Origin: Streptoverticillium olivoreticuli subsp. olivoreticuli
GTDB lineage: Bacteria; Actinomycetota; Actinomycetes; Streptomycetales; Streptomycetaceae
Assembly: GCF_003391135.1 (NCBI RefSeq)
Contig: NZ_CP031455.1
Span: 6,971,501 to 7,035,500, forward strand
DNA length: 64,000 nucleotides
Reading direction: 5' to 3'
Below the pieces are notes generated by a model that saw nothing but the letters and a program-made list of their open reading frames with translations, had not been told where the DNA came from and did no database searches. How positions within the stretch are numbered: position 1 is the first letter of the stretch; every line of letters begins with the position of its first letter. Position numbers and translations under genes: made by a program. Shown here piece after piece: positions 8,841 through 17,707 of the stretch.

Positions 8841-9117
8841 CGCGCCGCCTCCCTCGTTCCTCGGCTGTCGGTCGAATGGCCAGCGACGCTAGTCGCACGG
8901 CCGACCCGGCGGAGGAGGGTTCTCCGCATCTGACAAAACGAGGACCACGGGATCGGGAGGCTGTTACCGTGCCCCGGGAGCCGCTCCTGGCGGCCTCAAG
9001 TCACGTGTGGATACGGGGATTTGGTGGCGCGGGAACGGAGCCTCGCCGTCGGGGACGTCGACCGGCCCGGGACGGCGGTGGGTTACGAGGTGCTGCTGCG
9101 GCGCGCGGTGGACCCCG
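8841..9117. other. Intergenic region, no supported gene
   Basis: This spacer of 277 bases lies between the divergent/upstream end of the DUF4142 gene and the 3' end of the VOC gene. A short frame reading ...GYEVLLRRAVDPVNRPS from a GTG at 9023 runs into the VOC 3' end. It is too short and lacks a ribosome binding site, so I do not call it a gene. It probably contains the promoter of the DUF4142-DUF1996 operon. Confidence 0.5.
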
Positions 9118-9924
9118 TCAACAGGCCGTCCGCAGCAGGGTGAAGACGGCGCCCTCCGGGTCCGCGACCGCGGCCACCCGCCCGGCCGGGCTCTCATGCG
9201 GGGGCCGCAGCACCTGTCCGCCGAGCTCCGTCACCCGGCGCGCGGCGGCATCCGTGTCCGCCACCTCGAACGACGTCATCCAGTGCGGGCCTTGCGCGGG
9301 CGGCAGCGCCGTACCGACCCCGTGGATCGCGGCCACCGGCCGCCCGTCCAGCCGTAGCGTGACGTAGTCGGAGCCGTCCGCCTCCGCGGTCTCGGTCTCG
9401 TATCCGAAGAGCGCCTGGTAGAAGGTGACGACCGTGGACGCCCGATCCGTCACCAGCTCGTGCCGGACCGGCGTGCCGGGCGCCCCCACCAACCGGGGGC
9501 CCACCAGCCGCTGTCCCTGCCAGACCCCGAACGACGCCCCCGTCGGGTCCGTGGCGAGCACCAGCCGCCCCGCGTCCTCCGCGGACAGCGGGCCCACGCC
9601 GACCGTGCCGCAGGCGGAGCGGATCCCCTCCGCGGTCCCGTCCGCGTCGTCGCTCGCGAGATAGGTGGTCCACGCGGTGGGCAGCCGCCGTCCGGGCCTC
9701 AGCCCGCCGATGCCCGCCACGTCCTGGCCGTCGATCGTGGCGCGCACGTACGGGCCGAGCCGGCGGGGCCCGGGGTTGTAGTAGGCCCAGCCGAACAGGC
9801 CGCTGTAGAAGTCCTTGATCGATTCCAGGTCGTGTGCCAGCAGGCTCGTCCAGCACGGGGTGCCCGGTGTCTGCCTGGCCTCCCGCGTGCTCTGCCGCCG
9901 GTGGGAGCCCCAAACCTCGGTCAT
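9118..9924 (-). CDS. VOC-family protein, tandem glyoxalase-like domains
   Basis: This 268-residue protein is built from two vicinal-oxygen-chelate repeats. The first begins TPCWTSLLAHDLESIKDFY and contains GLFGWAYYN. The second begins VRHELVTDRASTVVTFYQ and contains LFGYET, ending with ADPEGAVFTLL. Such proteins are metal-dependent lyases or dioxygenases, or bind and sequester drugs; the substrate is unknown. I chose the ATG at 9924 because GAGGAGAG sits about 7 bases upstream, although the frame is open further upstream. It stands alone, with a 289-base spacer to the divergent sulfurtransferase gene in which I see no further gene. Confidence 0.85.
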   Translation of the reverse strand: MTEVWGSHRRQSTREARQTPGTPCWTSLLAHDLESIKDFYSGLFGWAYYNPGPRRLGPYVRATIDGQDVAGIGGLRPGRRLPTAWTTYLASDDADGTAEGIRSACGTVGVGPLSAEDAGRLVLATDPTGASFGVWQGQRLVGPRLVGAPGTPVRHELVTDRASTVVTFYQALFGYETETAEADGSDYVTLRLDGRPVAAIHGVGTALPPAQGPHWMTSFEVADTDAAARRVTELGGQVLRPPHESPAGRVAAVADPEGAVFTLLRTAC

Positions 9925-10213
9925 CGCCACTCTCTCCTCGGACCATCGTGGTGGCCGCGCGTCCCGCGCCGGTCTGCGGCGCGCGGGTGGTACGGGACGG
10001 GGCACGTCCAGATGTTTGCACCACCTGCCGTGGCGCGCCCCCCGGCCGCGCCGGGACCCACGGGTTCCCGCAGGAGAATGCCCGAATTGACGTTTCGGTT
10101 CCGTTTCGGCGCCGTTGCCGTCCGGTGTCAGGACCGCCGCCAGTATCGAGCAGGTGTGCGCGGTCCCGCCAGAGGGCCCCTCCACGTACGGCGGTTACGC
10201 CAGGATGGGGACC

Positions 10214-11044
10214 ATGAAGCCCATCATCACCGCAGTCGAACTCATGAACGTGGTGGCCGGCGAGCGGCCACCGGTCCTGCTGGACGTCCGCTATCAGCTG
10301 GGCGGCCCGCCCGGCCGCCCGCAGTACGAGGCCGGGCACATCCCCGGCGCGGCCTATGTGGACCTGGACGCCGAGCTCGCCGGCCCGGCGGGGGAGCGCG
10401 GCAGGCACCCGCTGCCGGACGTCGAGGCGTTCGGGGCGGCGATGCGCCGGGCCGGGGTGCGGTCCGACCGCGAGGTCGTCACCTACGACGGCGGCACGGG
10501 CTGGGCGGCCGCCCGGACGTGGTGGATGCTGCGCTGGGCCGGGCATTCCTCCGTACGGGTCCTCGACGGCGGACTCGCCGCGTGGACCGCGCGGGGCGGG
10601 GCCCTCGCCACCGGAGCACCACCGGTCGAGGAAGGGGACTTCGCACCGGCGCCCGGGGCGCTGCCGCTGCTCGATTCGGACGGCGCGGCGGCGCTGGCGC
10701 GGCGCGGTGTGCTGCTGGACGCCCGGGCGGGGGAGCGGTACCGCGGCGAGATCGAGCCGATCGACGCGGTCGCCGGGCACATCCCGGGCGCGGTCTCGGC
10801 GCCGACGACCGAGAACGTGACCGAGGACGGCCGTTTCCGGCCCGCCGAGGAGCTCGCCGCGCGCTTCGCCGGGCTCGGGGCGAGCGGCGAGGTGGGGGTC
10901 TACTGCGGCTCCGGCGTCTCCGCCGCGCACGAGGTGCTGGCGCTGGCGGTGGCGGGCATCCCCGCGGCCCTCTATGTGGGGTCGTGGAGCGAGTGGTCCT
11001 CCGACCGAAGCCGTCCCGTGGCGACGGGTCCTCAGCCGGGCTGA
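10214..11044 (+). CDS. Sulfurtransferase with two rhodanese domains (thiosulfate/3-mercaptopyruvate type)
   Basis: This 276-residue cytoplasmic enzyme transfers sulfane sulfur from thiosulfate or 3-mercaptopyruvate to an acceptor. Domain 1 (about residues 10-130) has LLDVRYQ, EAGHIPGAAYVDLD and the inactive loop TYDGGTGWAA. Domain 2 (about 150-270) has LLDARAGERYRG, AGHIPGA and the catalytic loop VYCGSGVSA with the single active Cys. The CGSGVSA loop resembles mercaptopyruvate enzymes (CGSGVTA) more than thiosulfate-specific rhodaneses. The ATG at 10214 was chosen because the homologous core begins shortly after it. Confidence 0.9.
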   Translation: MKPIITAVELMNVVAGERPPVLLDVRYQLGGPPGRPQYEAGHIPGAAYVDLDAELAGPAGERGRHPLPDVEAFGAAMRRAGVRSDREVVTYDGGTGWAAARTWWMLRWAGHSSVRVLDGGLAAWTARGGALATGAPPVEEGDFAPAPGALPLLDSDGAAALARRGVLLDARAGERYRGEIEPIDAVAGHIPGAVSAPTTENVTEDGRFRPAEELAARFAGLGASGEVGVYCGSGVSAAHEVLALAVAGIPAALYVGSWSEWSSDRSRPVATGPQPG

Positions 11045-11073
11045 CCGGCACGGCCGTTCGGCGGACGCGACAG

Positions 11074-11097
11074 CGCCCGGCCTCGACGGGCCGGGCG
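11074..11097. terminator. Terminator hairpin between convergent genes
   Basis: Inverted repeat CGCCCGGCC / GGCCGGGCG with a 6-base loop. It lies between the sulfurtransferase gene and sepH, which converge. There is no U-run. Confidence 0.6.
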
Positions 11098-11218
11098 GTG
11101 CTGCCGTGCGCGACGGGCGCCGCGGGCGCCTGCGGAGAGAACGGGCGAGGCGTGCGCCATCGTTTCCCCGACGGCTGCCGGGGGTTGACGGACGGTTACT
11201 CCTCTTGTCGTTCTGCCG

Positions 11219-12265
11219 TCACTCCTGTTTCTTGCGCCGGGTGCCGAAGACGATCTCGTCCCAGCTCGGCACCGCGGCCCGGCGGCCGGGCCGGACGCCG
11301 TCCGCCTCCGCCTGACGGTCCGTGGTCCCGGTGAGCCGGTCGCGGTGACCGGCCACGGAACGCGGCATCAGCACGTCCGCGTACGCGGCACCCGCGCCCG
11401 CGCTCGCGGCCGGGGGCTCGACGGCCTCCGCCTCCTCGTCGGTCTCCTCGCCCGCCGGTGCCACCGTGGGCGGCTCCGGCACGACCATGTCGCCCCGGAA
11501 GCTGGGCACGGCCTCGAGCAGGCTCGTCAGGGAGTCCCGCTCCTTGGCCGTGTCCTCCGCGGCGGCGTCGGTGTCCGCCTCCCCCGGGGGGGCGGGCGGC
11601 GCGGGCGTGGGGCGGTCCAGCGTCCGGTCGAGGGGTCGGTCGCGCGGCAGCCGGGCGATGCGCGGCACAAAAGGAAAACTCGGCTCGGGCGTGTCGTCGG
11701 TCTCGCCGATGAGTGCCCGGGCCTCGTCGTCCATCGCCTGGACGATCCGCCTCGGCGGGTCGAACGTCCAGCTCGCGGCACGCGGCTCACCCGCGGACCG
11801 GTAGACGAGCAGCACCTCCCAGGTGCCGTCGTCGCGGCGCCAGGAGTCCCACTGCGAGCTGTCCTTCTCGGCGCCGCGCAGCACCAGCCGCTCCGCGACC
11901 GCCTCGCCCAGCGGCGGGCCGGTGTTCTCACCGGGACGGCGCACGGGCGTCTTGCGGGCGCGCTCGGCCATGAAGGCGCGCTCGGCGAGCACCGGGCCCT
12001 CGAACCTGCGGACCCGCTCGACGGGGATGCCGGCCAGCTGCGCGACCTCCTCGGCGGAGGCACCTGCGCGTATACGTGCCTGGATGTCGCGCGGGCGGAG
12101 ATGGCTCTCCACCTCGATCTCGATCTGGCCCAGGCGAGCACGGTCGTTGCGCACCGCGGCGCGCAACCGTTCGTCAATGGGAAGGGTGTACTCCGTGCTG
12201 TCCGCAGCCTTGAGCACCAGCCGTGTGCCGTCGTTGGAGACGGCCACGACACGCAGTTCGGGCAT
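11219..12265 (-). CDS. sepH: Septation protein SepH (DUF3071)
   Basis: This 348-residue protein matches SepH, the actinobacterial cell-division protein that binds FtsZ and promotes its assembly. The conserved N-terminal DUF3071 region starts MPELRVVAVSNDGTRLVL. It includes the helix-turn-helix-like IRAGASAEEVAQLAGIPVER and RVRRFEGPVLAERAFMAERA, with the conserved WDSWRRDDGTWEV following. The C-terminal half is acidic/Pro/Ala-rich and apparently disordered, ending in a short conserved WDEIVFGTRRK motif. The ATG at 12265 was preferred over an upstream TTG/GTG extension because GGGAGGTC lies just before it and family members start MPEL. Confidence 0.93.
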   Translation of the reverse strand: MPELRVVAVSNDGTRLVLKAADSTEYTLPIDERLRAAVRNDRARLGQIEIEVESHLRPRDIQARIRAGASAEEVAQLAGIPVERVRRFEGPVLAERAFMAERARKTPVRRPGENTGPPLGEAVAERLVLRGAEKDSSQWDSWRRDDGTWEVLLVYRSAGEPRAASWTFDPPRRIVQAMDDEARALIGETDDTPEPSFPFVPRIARLPRDRPLDRTLDRPTPAPPAPPGEADTDAAAEDTAKERDSLTSLLEAVPSFRGDMVVPEPPTVAPAGEETDEEAEAVEPPAASAGAGAAYADVLMPRSVAGHRDRLTGTTDRQAEADGVRPGRRAAVPSWDEIVFGTRRKKQE

Positions 12266-12645
12266 GGGGACCTCCCGGGTGGTGCCTGCCGACGTCACCT
12301 GCGTCGCTGCTTCCGCTAGTCGAGTGTGGCCTGCCCGGGTGCAGCCTGCCACAACATTGCCGAGTTGACGGGGCGAGAGCCGCCTGGCCCCTCCCGTTTG
12401 GGTCCGGGCGGCCGGACGGGACACCGGGACCAGGGCTCGCCACAGTACTCCATTCGGGCCACGGGGGGTGGATCGGCGCGCCATCGAAGTTCACGCGGGA
12501 GAAGGGAGTTGATCCGGGCCGTCCGGGCGGGCACCCACCGAACGGGTGTCGAGGTTCACACAATCGCCGGAATCGGAACTGTTCGTTACGCTCGAATGTC
12601 TCTTCTAGCTGCAAGAGGGATCGAAGGGCTACACAGAGGCGGGAG

Positions 12646-13752
12646 ATGGACGGCAAAGGCGAAAGCGAGGCAAAACCGAAGAAGAAGCGTCTGGAGCTGA
12701 GCCTCGCGCAGGTCGCCGGGAGCGCCCTCGCGGCGGTCGTGGCCGCGCTGCTCGCGGGCAAGCTGGGGGTGTACGGCACCGTCCTCGGCGCCGGCGTGGT
12801 GAGTGTCGTGGCCACGTCGGGTGGCACGATCTTCCAGCACTTCTTCAAGCGCACGGGCGAGCAGCTCCGCGAGGCGACCGCCCAGGCCGCCAAGCCGCCG
12901 CTGCGCCAGGTTCCGGTGCGGGACGCCGGGCGCGCCGTGGGGCGGCTCGGGCAGGACGCCGCTCCCGACGCCGCCCGCACCCAGCTGCTCGGCCAGGTCG
13001 ACGCGACGCGGATGCTGCCGGGCGTCGACGGGACGCGGCCCCTGCCGACCGAGGATGCGACACAGCTGTTGCATGGTGCGGGCCACGCGCCGGAGCTCCA
13101 CTCACACGCGGGCGCACACTCGGATCCGCACGCCGGTGCGTACTCCGATGAACAGATCGGTGCTCCGAGCGACGAGTACACGACAGGCATCACCCATGGC
13201 ACGCGGCTGCGGGGCTGGAAGCGCCCGCTGCTCGCGGCGGGCGCGGTCTTCGCGCTCGCCATGGGCACCGTCACCGCGGTCGAGCTGGTCAGCGACAAGA
13301 GCGCGGACGGCTCGAACGGCTCCACGACGGTCGGCCAGCTGGTCGGCGGCGGGAAGTCGGACAAGAAGCAGGACCGCACGCCCCCGCGGAACCCCGACCC
13401 GGGCCGTTCGCGGGACGGCGGCCAGGAGACGGGCAAGGGCGGGGACGGCGGCGCGTCGCCGGACCCGGGCACGACCCCGCGGGGCGGCGGCGGGGACAAG
13501 CCCTCGCCGAACCCGTCGACCTCGCCCGGCACGGGCGGCACCTCCGGCGGCTCGACGCCCGACCCGAAGCCGAATCCGTCCGGCCCCACGCAGACGCCCG
13601 ACGGCGGCAAGGGCGGCACCGACGGCAAGGGCGGCACGACCACGGGCGGCCAGGGCACGACGGGCACGACCGGTCAGACCGACCCCAAGCCGCCGCAGGG
13701 CCAGAACGCGGCGGCCGGCACGGGCACGGTCACCCAGGGCACGCTGTCGTAG
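12646..13752 (+). CDS. Membrane-anchored low-complexity protein of unknown function
   Basis: This 368-residue protein is divergent from sepH. A charged N-terminus (KPKKKRLEL) precedes a hydrophobic stretch (QVAGSALAAVVAALLAGKLG, then GAGVVSVVATSGG) and a cytoplasmic linker with Asp-Gly-Thr-Arg repeats. A second membrane segment at about residue 190 (RPLLAAGAVFALAMGTVTAVE) follows. The last 150 residues are Gly/Pro/Thr/Lys-rich and probably extracytoplasmic and disordered. No enzymatic motif is visible. Similar proteins are widespread in Streptomyces next to sepH, but I do not recognise a function. The ribosome binding site is GAGGCGGGAG. Confidence 0.75.
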   Translation: MDGKGESEAKPKKKRLELSLAQVAGSALAAVVAALLAGKLGVYGTVLGAGVVSVVATSGGTIFQHFFKRTGEQLREATAQAAKPPLRQVPVRDAGRAVGRLGQDAAPDAARTQLLGQVDATRMLPGVDGTRPLPTEDATQLLHGAGHAPELHSHAGAHSDPHAGAYSDEQIGAPSDEYTTGITHGTRLRGWKRPLLAAGAVFALAMGTVTAVELVSDKSADGSNGSTTVGQLVGGGKSDKKQDRTPPRNPDPGRSRDGGQETGKGGDGGASPDPGTTPRGGGGDKPSPNPSTSPGTGGTSGGSTPDPKPNPSGPTQTPDGGKGGTDGKGGTTTGGQGTTGTTGQTDPKPPQGQNAAAGTGTVTQGTLS

Positions 13753-13771
13753 GGGGCTCTCCTTCGTACGC

Positions 13772-13817
13772 CGGACGGGCCCGGGAGCGCGCGATCGCGA
13801 ACTCCCGGGCCCGTCCG
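13772..13817. terminator. Bidirectional terminator hairpin
   Basis: Perfect 16-bp inverted repeat CGGACGGGCCCGGGAG / CTCCCGGGCCCGTCCG with a 14-base loop. It lies between the convergent low-complexity membrane gene and the aldonolactone oxidase gene. Confidence 0.75.
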
Positions 13818-13836
13818 ACGTTTGCCCGGGGGAACC

Positions 13837-15174
13837 TCAGCCCAGGACCCGGCGCAGATACGCGTTGCCGAACACACGCTCCGGATCCAGCCGGTCCCGC
13901 AAGGATGTGAATTCCGCGAAGCGCGGATAGACCCCGGCCAGATAGGCCGCGTCCCGGCCGTGCAGCTTCCCCCAGTGCGGCCGCCCGCCGTGAGCCGTCA
14001 TGATCCGCTCCGCGGCCGAGAAATACGCGTGGTGCGGCGTGCCCCGGTACATGTGCACGGCCACATAGGCCGTGTCCCGCCCGGACGCCGTCGACAGCGG
14101 TATGTCGTCCGCCGGAGCGGTCCGTACCTCCACCGGGAAGCTGATCCGCAGCCGCGACCGCTCGACCGCCGCCCGCAGCTCGCGCAGCGCCGCCACGGCG
14201 GCCTCGCGCGGCAGGGCGTACTCCATCTCCAGGAAGCGGACCCGGCGGGGGCTGGTGAAGACCTTGTACGCGACATCCGTATACGTACGGGCCGACAGGG
14301 CGCGGCCGGCGATCCGGGCGATGCCGGGGACCGCGGCGGGCACGGTGCGGCCCACGGAGCACACGGCCTGGAAGAGGCCGTTGGCTATCAGCTCGTCCTC
14401 GACCCAGGCGGCGGCCCGGCCGGGGGGAGCCGCGGGGCCCGCGCTGCGGTTGTTGCGCTTGGTGGTGCAGTGGGTGGTGTGCGGGAACCAGTAGAACTCG
14501 AAGTGTTCGTTCTCGGCGACGAGGGTGTCGAACTCCGAGGTGACCCGGTCGAAGGGCATCGGCTCCTCGCGCGCCCGCAGGAGGAACTCCGGCTCCACCG
14601 CGAAGGTGACCGCGCTGATCACGCCCAGCGCGCCCAGGCCCAGCCGGGCCGCCGTGAAGACCTCCGGGTTCTCCCGCGGCGAGCAGGTGAGCACCGAGCC
14701 GTCCGCCGTCACCAGCTCCAGACCCCGGACCTGGGCGGAGAGCGAGGCCGAGTCGCGGCCGGTGCCGTGGGTGCCGGTGCTGACCGCGCCCGAGACGGTC
14801 TGTTCCATGATGTCGCCCATGTTGGCCAGCGACAGGCCGTGCGCGGACAGCGCCGTGTTCAGCTGCCGGAGCGTGGTCCCGGCGGCCACGGTCACCGTCC
14901 CGGCCGCCCGGTCGGCCGCCCGCAGCCCGGTGAGGCGCTCCGGGCGGATCAGCAGGCCGTCCGTGGCGGCCGCCGCGGTGAAGGAGTGGCCGGTGCCGGC
15001 CGCCTTGACCTTCAGCCCCTCCGCGGCGGCCCGTGCCACCGCCTCGGCGAGCTCCGCGGTGCTCGCCGGTGCCACGGTCCGCGCGGGGTGGGCGGTGACG
15101 TTCCCCGCCCAGTTACGCCACGCGCCCCTTGTCCCGGTCCTCGCGCTGCTTGTGGTTCCGGTCGTTCTCGTCAT
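13837..15174 (-). CDS. FAD-linked aldonolactone/alditol oxidase (D-arabinono-1,4-lactone oxidase family)
   Basis: This 445-residue flavoprotein has an N-terminal PCMH FAD-binding domain (about residues 20-190) with KAAGTGHSF, GLSLANMGDIMEQTVSG and STGTHGTG. A C-terminal ALO-type domain contains EFYWFPHTTHCTTKRNNR and the terminal RVFGNAYLRRVLG. It oxidises sugar lactones or polyols with O2; bacterial relatives act on gulono- or arabinono-lactone or alditols, and the substrate here is not predictable. The ORF start overlaps the end of the MFS gene by 62 bases, which suggests coupled expression or a slightly later true start. Confidence 0.87.
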   Translation of the reverse strand: MTRTTGTTSSARTGTRGAWRNWAGNVTAHPARTVAPASTAELAEAVARAAAEGLKVKAAGTGHSFTAAAATDGLLIRPERLTGLRAADRAAGTVTVAAGTTLRQLNTALSAHGLSLANMGDIMEQTVSGAVSTGTHGTGRDSASLSAQVRGLELVTADGSVLTCSPRENPEVFTAARLGLGALGVISAVTFAVEPEFLLRAREEPMPFDRVTSEFDTLVAENEHFEFYWFPHTTHCTTKRNNRSAGPAAPPGRAAAWVEDELIANGLFQAVCSVGRTVPAAVPGIARIAGRALSARTYTDVAYKVFTSPRRVRFLEMEYALPREAAVAALRELRAAVERSRLRISFPVEVRTAPADDIPLSTASGRDTAYVAVHMYRGTPHHAYFSAAERIMTAHGGRPHWGKLHGRDAAYLAGVYPRFAEFTSLRDRLDPERVFGNAYLRRVLG

Positions 15175-16405
15175 GTGCGTCGGACCCTCCCCTTGCCTGC
15201 GGCACGGGTCCCCCCGGCCGCTGCGGCGCCGGCCTGCGCAGCCGGCGGTAGCCGAGGAACGCCACCGCGGCCGAGAGCGCCCCCGCCACCACGCACACCA
15301 CGTACCCCGCCGCCGCCCCGGACGCGTCGACCACCAGGCCGGCGGCGGACGACCCCAGCGCCACGCCGACCGCGAGCCCGGTGCTCGTCCAGGTCATGCC
15401 CTCGGTCAGCTGCGCGCGCGGTACGTGCTGTTCGACGAGGGCCATCGTCGTCACCATGGTCGGCGCGATGGACAGGCCCGCGACGAAGAGCGCCACGGCC
15501 AGGGACGGCATGTTCCCGACCAGTTGGAGGGGGATCATACTCACGGCCATCGCACAGACGCCCAGCAGGAAGCGGCGGGCGGGATCGCCCTTGAGCCGCA
15601 GCAGCCCGAAGACGACGCCCGCGAGGCACGAGCCCAGCGCGTACACCGAGAGCACCAGGCTCGCCGCCGCCTTGTGGCCCTGCTCCTCGGCGAAGGCGAC
15701 GGTCACCACGTCGACCGTCCCGAAGATCGCGCCCATGGCCACGAACGTCACCACCAGCACCTGGAGTCCGGGCGAGCGCATGGCCGAGCCGCGCTGGTGC
15801 TGCTCGCGGGGGTGCGGCACCGGCTCGGTGGCGCGCTGCGCGGTCAGCCAGAGGACGCCGACGGCCAGGAAGCAGGCGGCCAGCAACGGGCCCGCCTCGG
15901 GGAACCACGCCGTGGACAGCCCGATCGAGAGGATCGGGCCGAAGATGAAGCACACCTCGTCGGCCACGGACTCGAAGGCGTACGCGGTGTGCAGCTCGCG
16001 GCGGCCCCGGTAGATCGCCGCCCAGCGGGCCCGCACCATCGAGCCCACGCTGGGCACGCAGCCCACGGCGGCCGCGAAGACGAAGAGCGTCCAGTCCGGC
16101 CACCGCTGCTGCGCGCTGAGCAGCAGTCCCGCGACCGCGACCACGCAGACCAGCGTCGCCGGGCGCAGCACCCGGCGCTGCCCGTGCCGGTCGACGAGCC
16201 GGGATATCTGCGGGCCGAGCACGGCCGCGGAGATGGCCAGGGTCGCGGAGAGGGCGCCCGCCAGCCCGTACCGGCCGGTCAATTGGGACACCATCGTCAC
16301 GATGCCTATGCCCATCATCGACAGCGGCATCCGGCCGAGGAACCCGGCCGCCGAGAAGCCCTTGGAACCGGGGGCGGCGAATATTTCGCGGTAGGGACTG
16401 GGCAA
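15113..16405 (-). CDS. MFS transporter
   Basis: This protein of about 430 residues has 12 predicted membrane segments and is typical of actinobacterial major facilitator exporters. Examples are GFLGRMPLSMMGIGIVTMVS in TM1 and LVVTFVAMGAIFGTVDVVTVA at TM7; the RLVDRHGQRRVLRPATLV loop corresponds to the MFS loop 2-3 motif. The substrate is unknown. The start is uncertain: a TTG at 16405 precedes the conserved PSPYREIFAAPGSKGF, while the frame is open to 16561 (in-frame ATG at 16504). None has a good ribosome binding site. Its 3' end overlaps the aldonolactone oxidase start. It is divergent from ferrochelatase. Confidence 0.83.
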   Translation of the reverse strand: MPSPYREIFAAPGSKGFSAAGFLGRMPLSMMGIGIVTMVSQLTGRYGLAGALSATLAISAAVLGPQISRLVDRHGQRRVLRPATLVCVVAVAGLLLSAQQRWPDWTLFVFAAAVGCVPSVGSMVRARWAAIYRGRRELHTAYAFESVADEVCFIFGPILSIGLSTAWFPEAGPLLAACFLAVGVLWLTAQRATEPVPHPREQHQRGSAMRSPGLQVLVVTFVAMGAIFGTVDVVTVAFAEEQGHKAAASLVLSVYALGSCLAGVVFGLLRLKGDPARRFLLGVCAMAVSMIPLQLVGNMPSLAVALFVAGLSIAPTMVTTMALVEQHVPRAQLTEGMTWTSTGLAVGVALGSSAAGLVVDASGAAAGYVVCVVAGALSAAVAFLGYRRLRRPAPQRPGGPVPQARGGSDAHDENDRNHKQREDRDKGRVA

Positions 16406-16559
16406 GGGGGCCGCCAGGGGATCGGGGGTGAACCGGGGAGGGTGACAGACAGTGAGGGTGCCGGTAAGGGATGTAAGTGGCCGATACAGCTTACGTGCGT
16501 ACATGCGTGCGATGCACTGCCATTTCCTGCCTGTCGGTGACGGGTGGCAGGATCGGACC

Positions 16560-17699
16560 ATGTCGGATCAGCCAGCAGACCAGCGAGCAACAGCCCCGTA
16601 CGACGCCCTGTTGCTGCTCTCCTTCGGCGGCCCCGAGGGCCCGGACGATGTCGTTCCGTTCCTGGAGAACGTCACCCGCGGCCGCGGGATCCCCCGCGAG
16701 CGCCTCAAGGAGGTCGGGCAGCACTACTTCCTCTTCGGCGGCGTCAGCCCGATCAACGACCAGAACCGCGAACTGCTGGCCGCGCTGCGCGAGGAGTTCG
16801 CCGAGCACGGCACCGACCTGCCGGTCCACTGGGGCAACCGCAACTGGGCCCCGTATCTGACCGACACCCTGCGCGAGCTGACCGCCGCCGGGCACCGCCG
16901 CGTCCTCACGCTCGCCACCAGCGCCTACGCCTCGTACTCCGGCTGCCGGCAGTACCGCGAGAACCTCGCCGACGCGCTGGCCACCCTGGAGGGCGAGGGG
17001 CTCACGCCGCCGCGCGTCGACAAGCTGCGGCACTACTTCAACCACCCCGGATTCGTCCGGCCCATGGTCGACTCGACCCTCGCGGCGCTCGCCTCGCTCC
17101 CCGAGGACGTCCGGGCCGGCGCGCACCTCGCCTTCACCACACACTCCATCCCCACGGCCGCCGCGGACACCTCCGGCCCCGCCGAGGGCCACGGTGACGG
17201 CGGCGCCTACGTCGCCCAGCACCTCGACGTCGCCCGGCTGATCGCCGACGCCGTCCGCGAGGAGACCGGCACCGAGCACCCCTGGCGGCTCGTCTACCAG
17301 TCCCGCAGCGGCGCCCCGCACATCCCCTGGCTCGAACCGGACATCTGCGAGCACCTGGAAGCCGTCCAGGGCGAGGGTGCCGAGGCGGTGGTGATGGTCC
17401 CGATCGGCTTCGTCTCGGACCACATGGAGGTCAAGTACGACCTCGACACCGAGGCCACCGCCAAGGCCGCCGAGCTCGGCCTGCCGGTCGCCCGCGCGGC
17501 CACCGTCGGAGCCGACCCGCGCTTCGCCGCCGCCGTCCGCGAGCTGGTGCTGGAGCGCGCCGCCACCGAGCGCGGCCTCGCCCCGCAGAGGTGCGCGCTC
17601 GGCGCGCTCGGCCCCTCCCACGACCTCTGTCCCGTCGGCTGCTGCCCGGCGCGGGCCCCACGCCCGGCCGCCGCCGGCGCCGACGGCCCGTACGCGTAA
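16560..17699 (+). CDS. hemH: Ferrochelatase (coproporphyrin ferrochelatase type)
   Basis: This 379-residue protein inserts Fe2+ into a porphyrin in haem biosynthesis. In actinobacteria the coproporphyrin-dependent branch is used, so the likely product is coproheme. Visible family motifs are LLLSFGGPEGPDDVVPFL, the HWGNRNW-type segment, TTHSIPT with the catalytic His, and VPIGFVSDHMEVKYDLD. A Cys in YSGCRQYREN and the Cys cluster CALGALGPSHDLCPVGCCP near the C-terminus fit the 2Fe-2S cluster of actinobacterial enzymes. The ATG at 16560 was chosen because the conserved core follows shortly after. It is followed after 8 bases by the inositol phosphatase-like gene. Confidence 0.93.
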   Translation: MSDQPADQRATAPYDALLLLSFGGPEGPDDVVPFLENVTRGRGIPRERLKEVGQHYFLFGGVSPINDQNRELLAALREEFAEHGTDLPVHWGNRNWAPYLTDTLRELTAAGHRRVLTLATSAYASYSGCRQYRENLADALATLEGEGLTPPRVDKLRHYFNHPGFVRPMVDSTLAALASLPEDVRAGAHLAFTTHSIPTAAADTSGPAEGHGDGGAYVAQHLDVARLIADAVREETGTEHPWRLVYQSRSGAPHIPWLEPDICEHLEAVQGEGAEAVVMVPIGFVSDHMEVKYDLDTEATAKAAELGLPVARAATVGADPRFAAAVRELVLERAATERGLAPQRCALGALGPSHDLCPVGCCPARAPRPAAAGADGPYA

Positions 17700-17707
17700 G
17701 GAGCACT

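Noticed and set aside
9023..9142. Short plus-strand frame ending ...GYEVLLRRAVDPVNRPSAAG
   Set aside because: It is only about 39 codons, has no ribosome binding site and overlaps the VOC gene end; it may be a remnant but cannot be supported.
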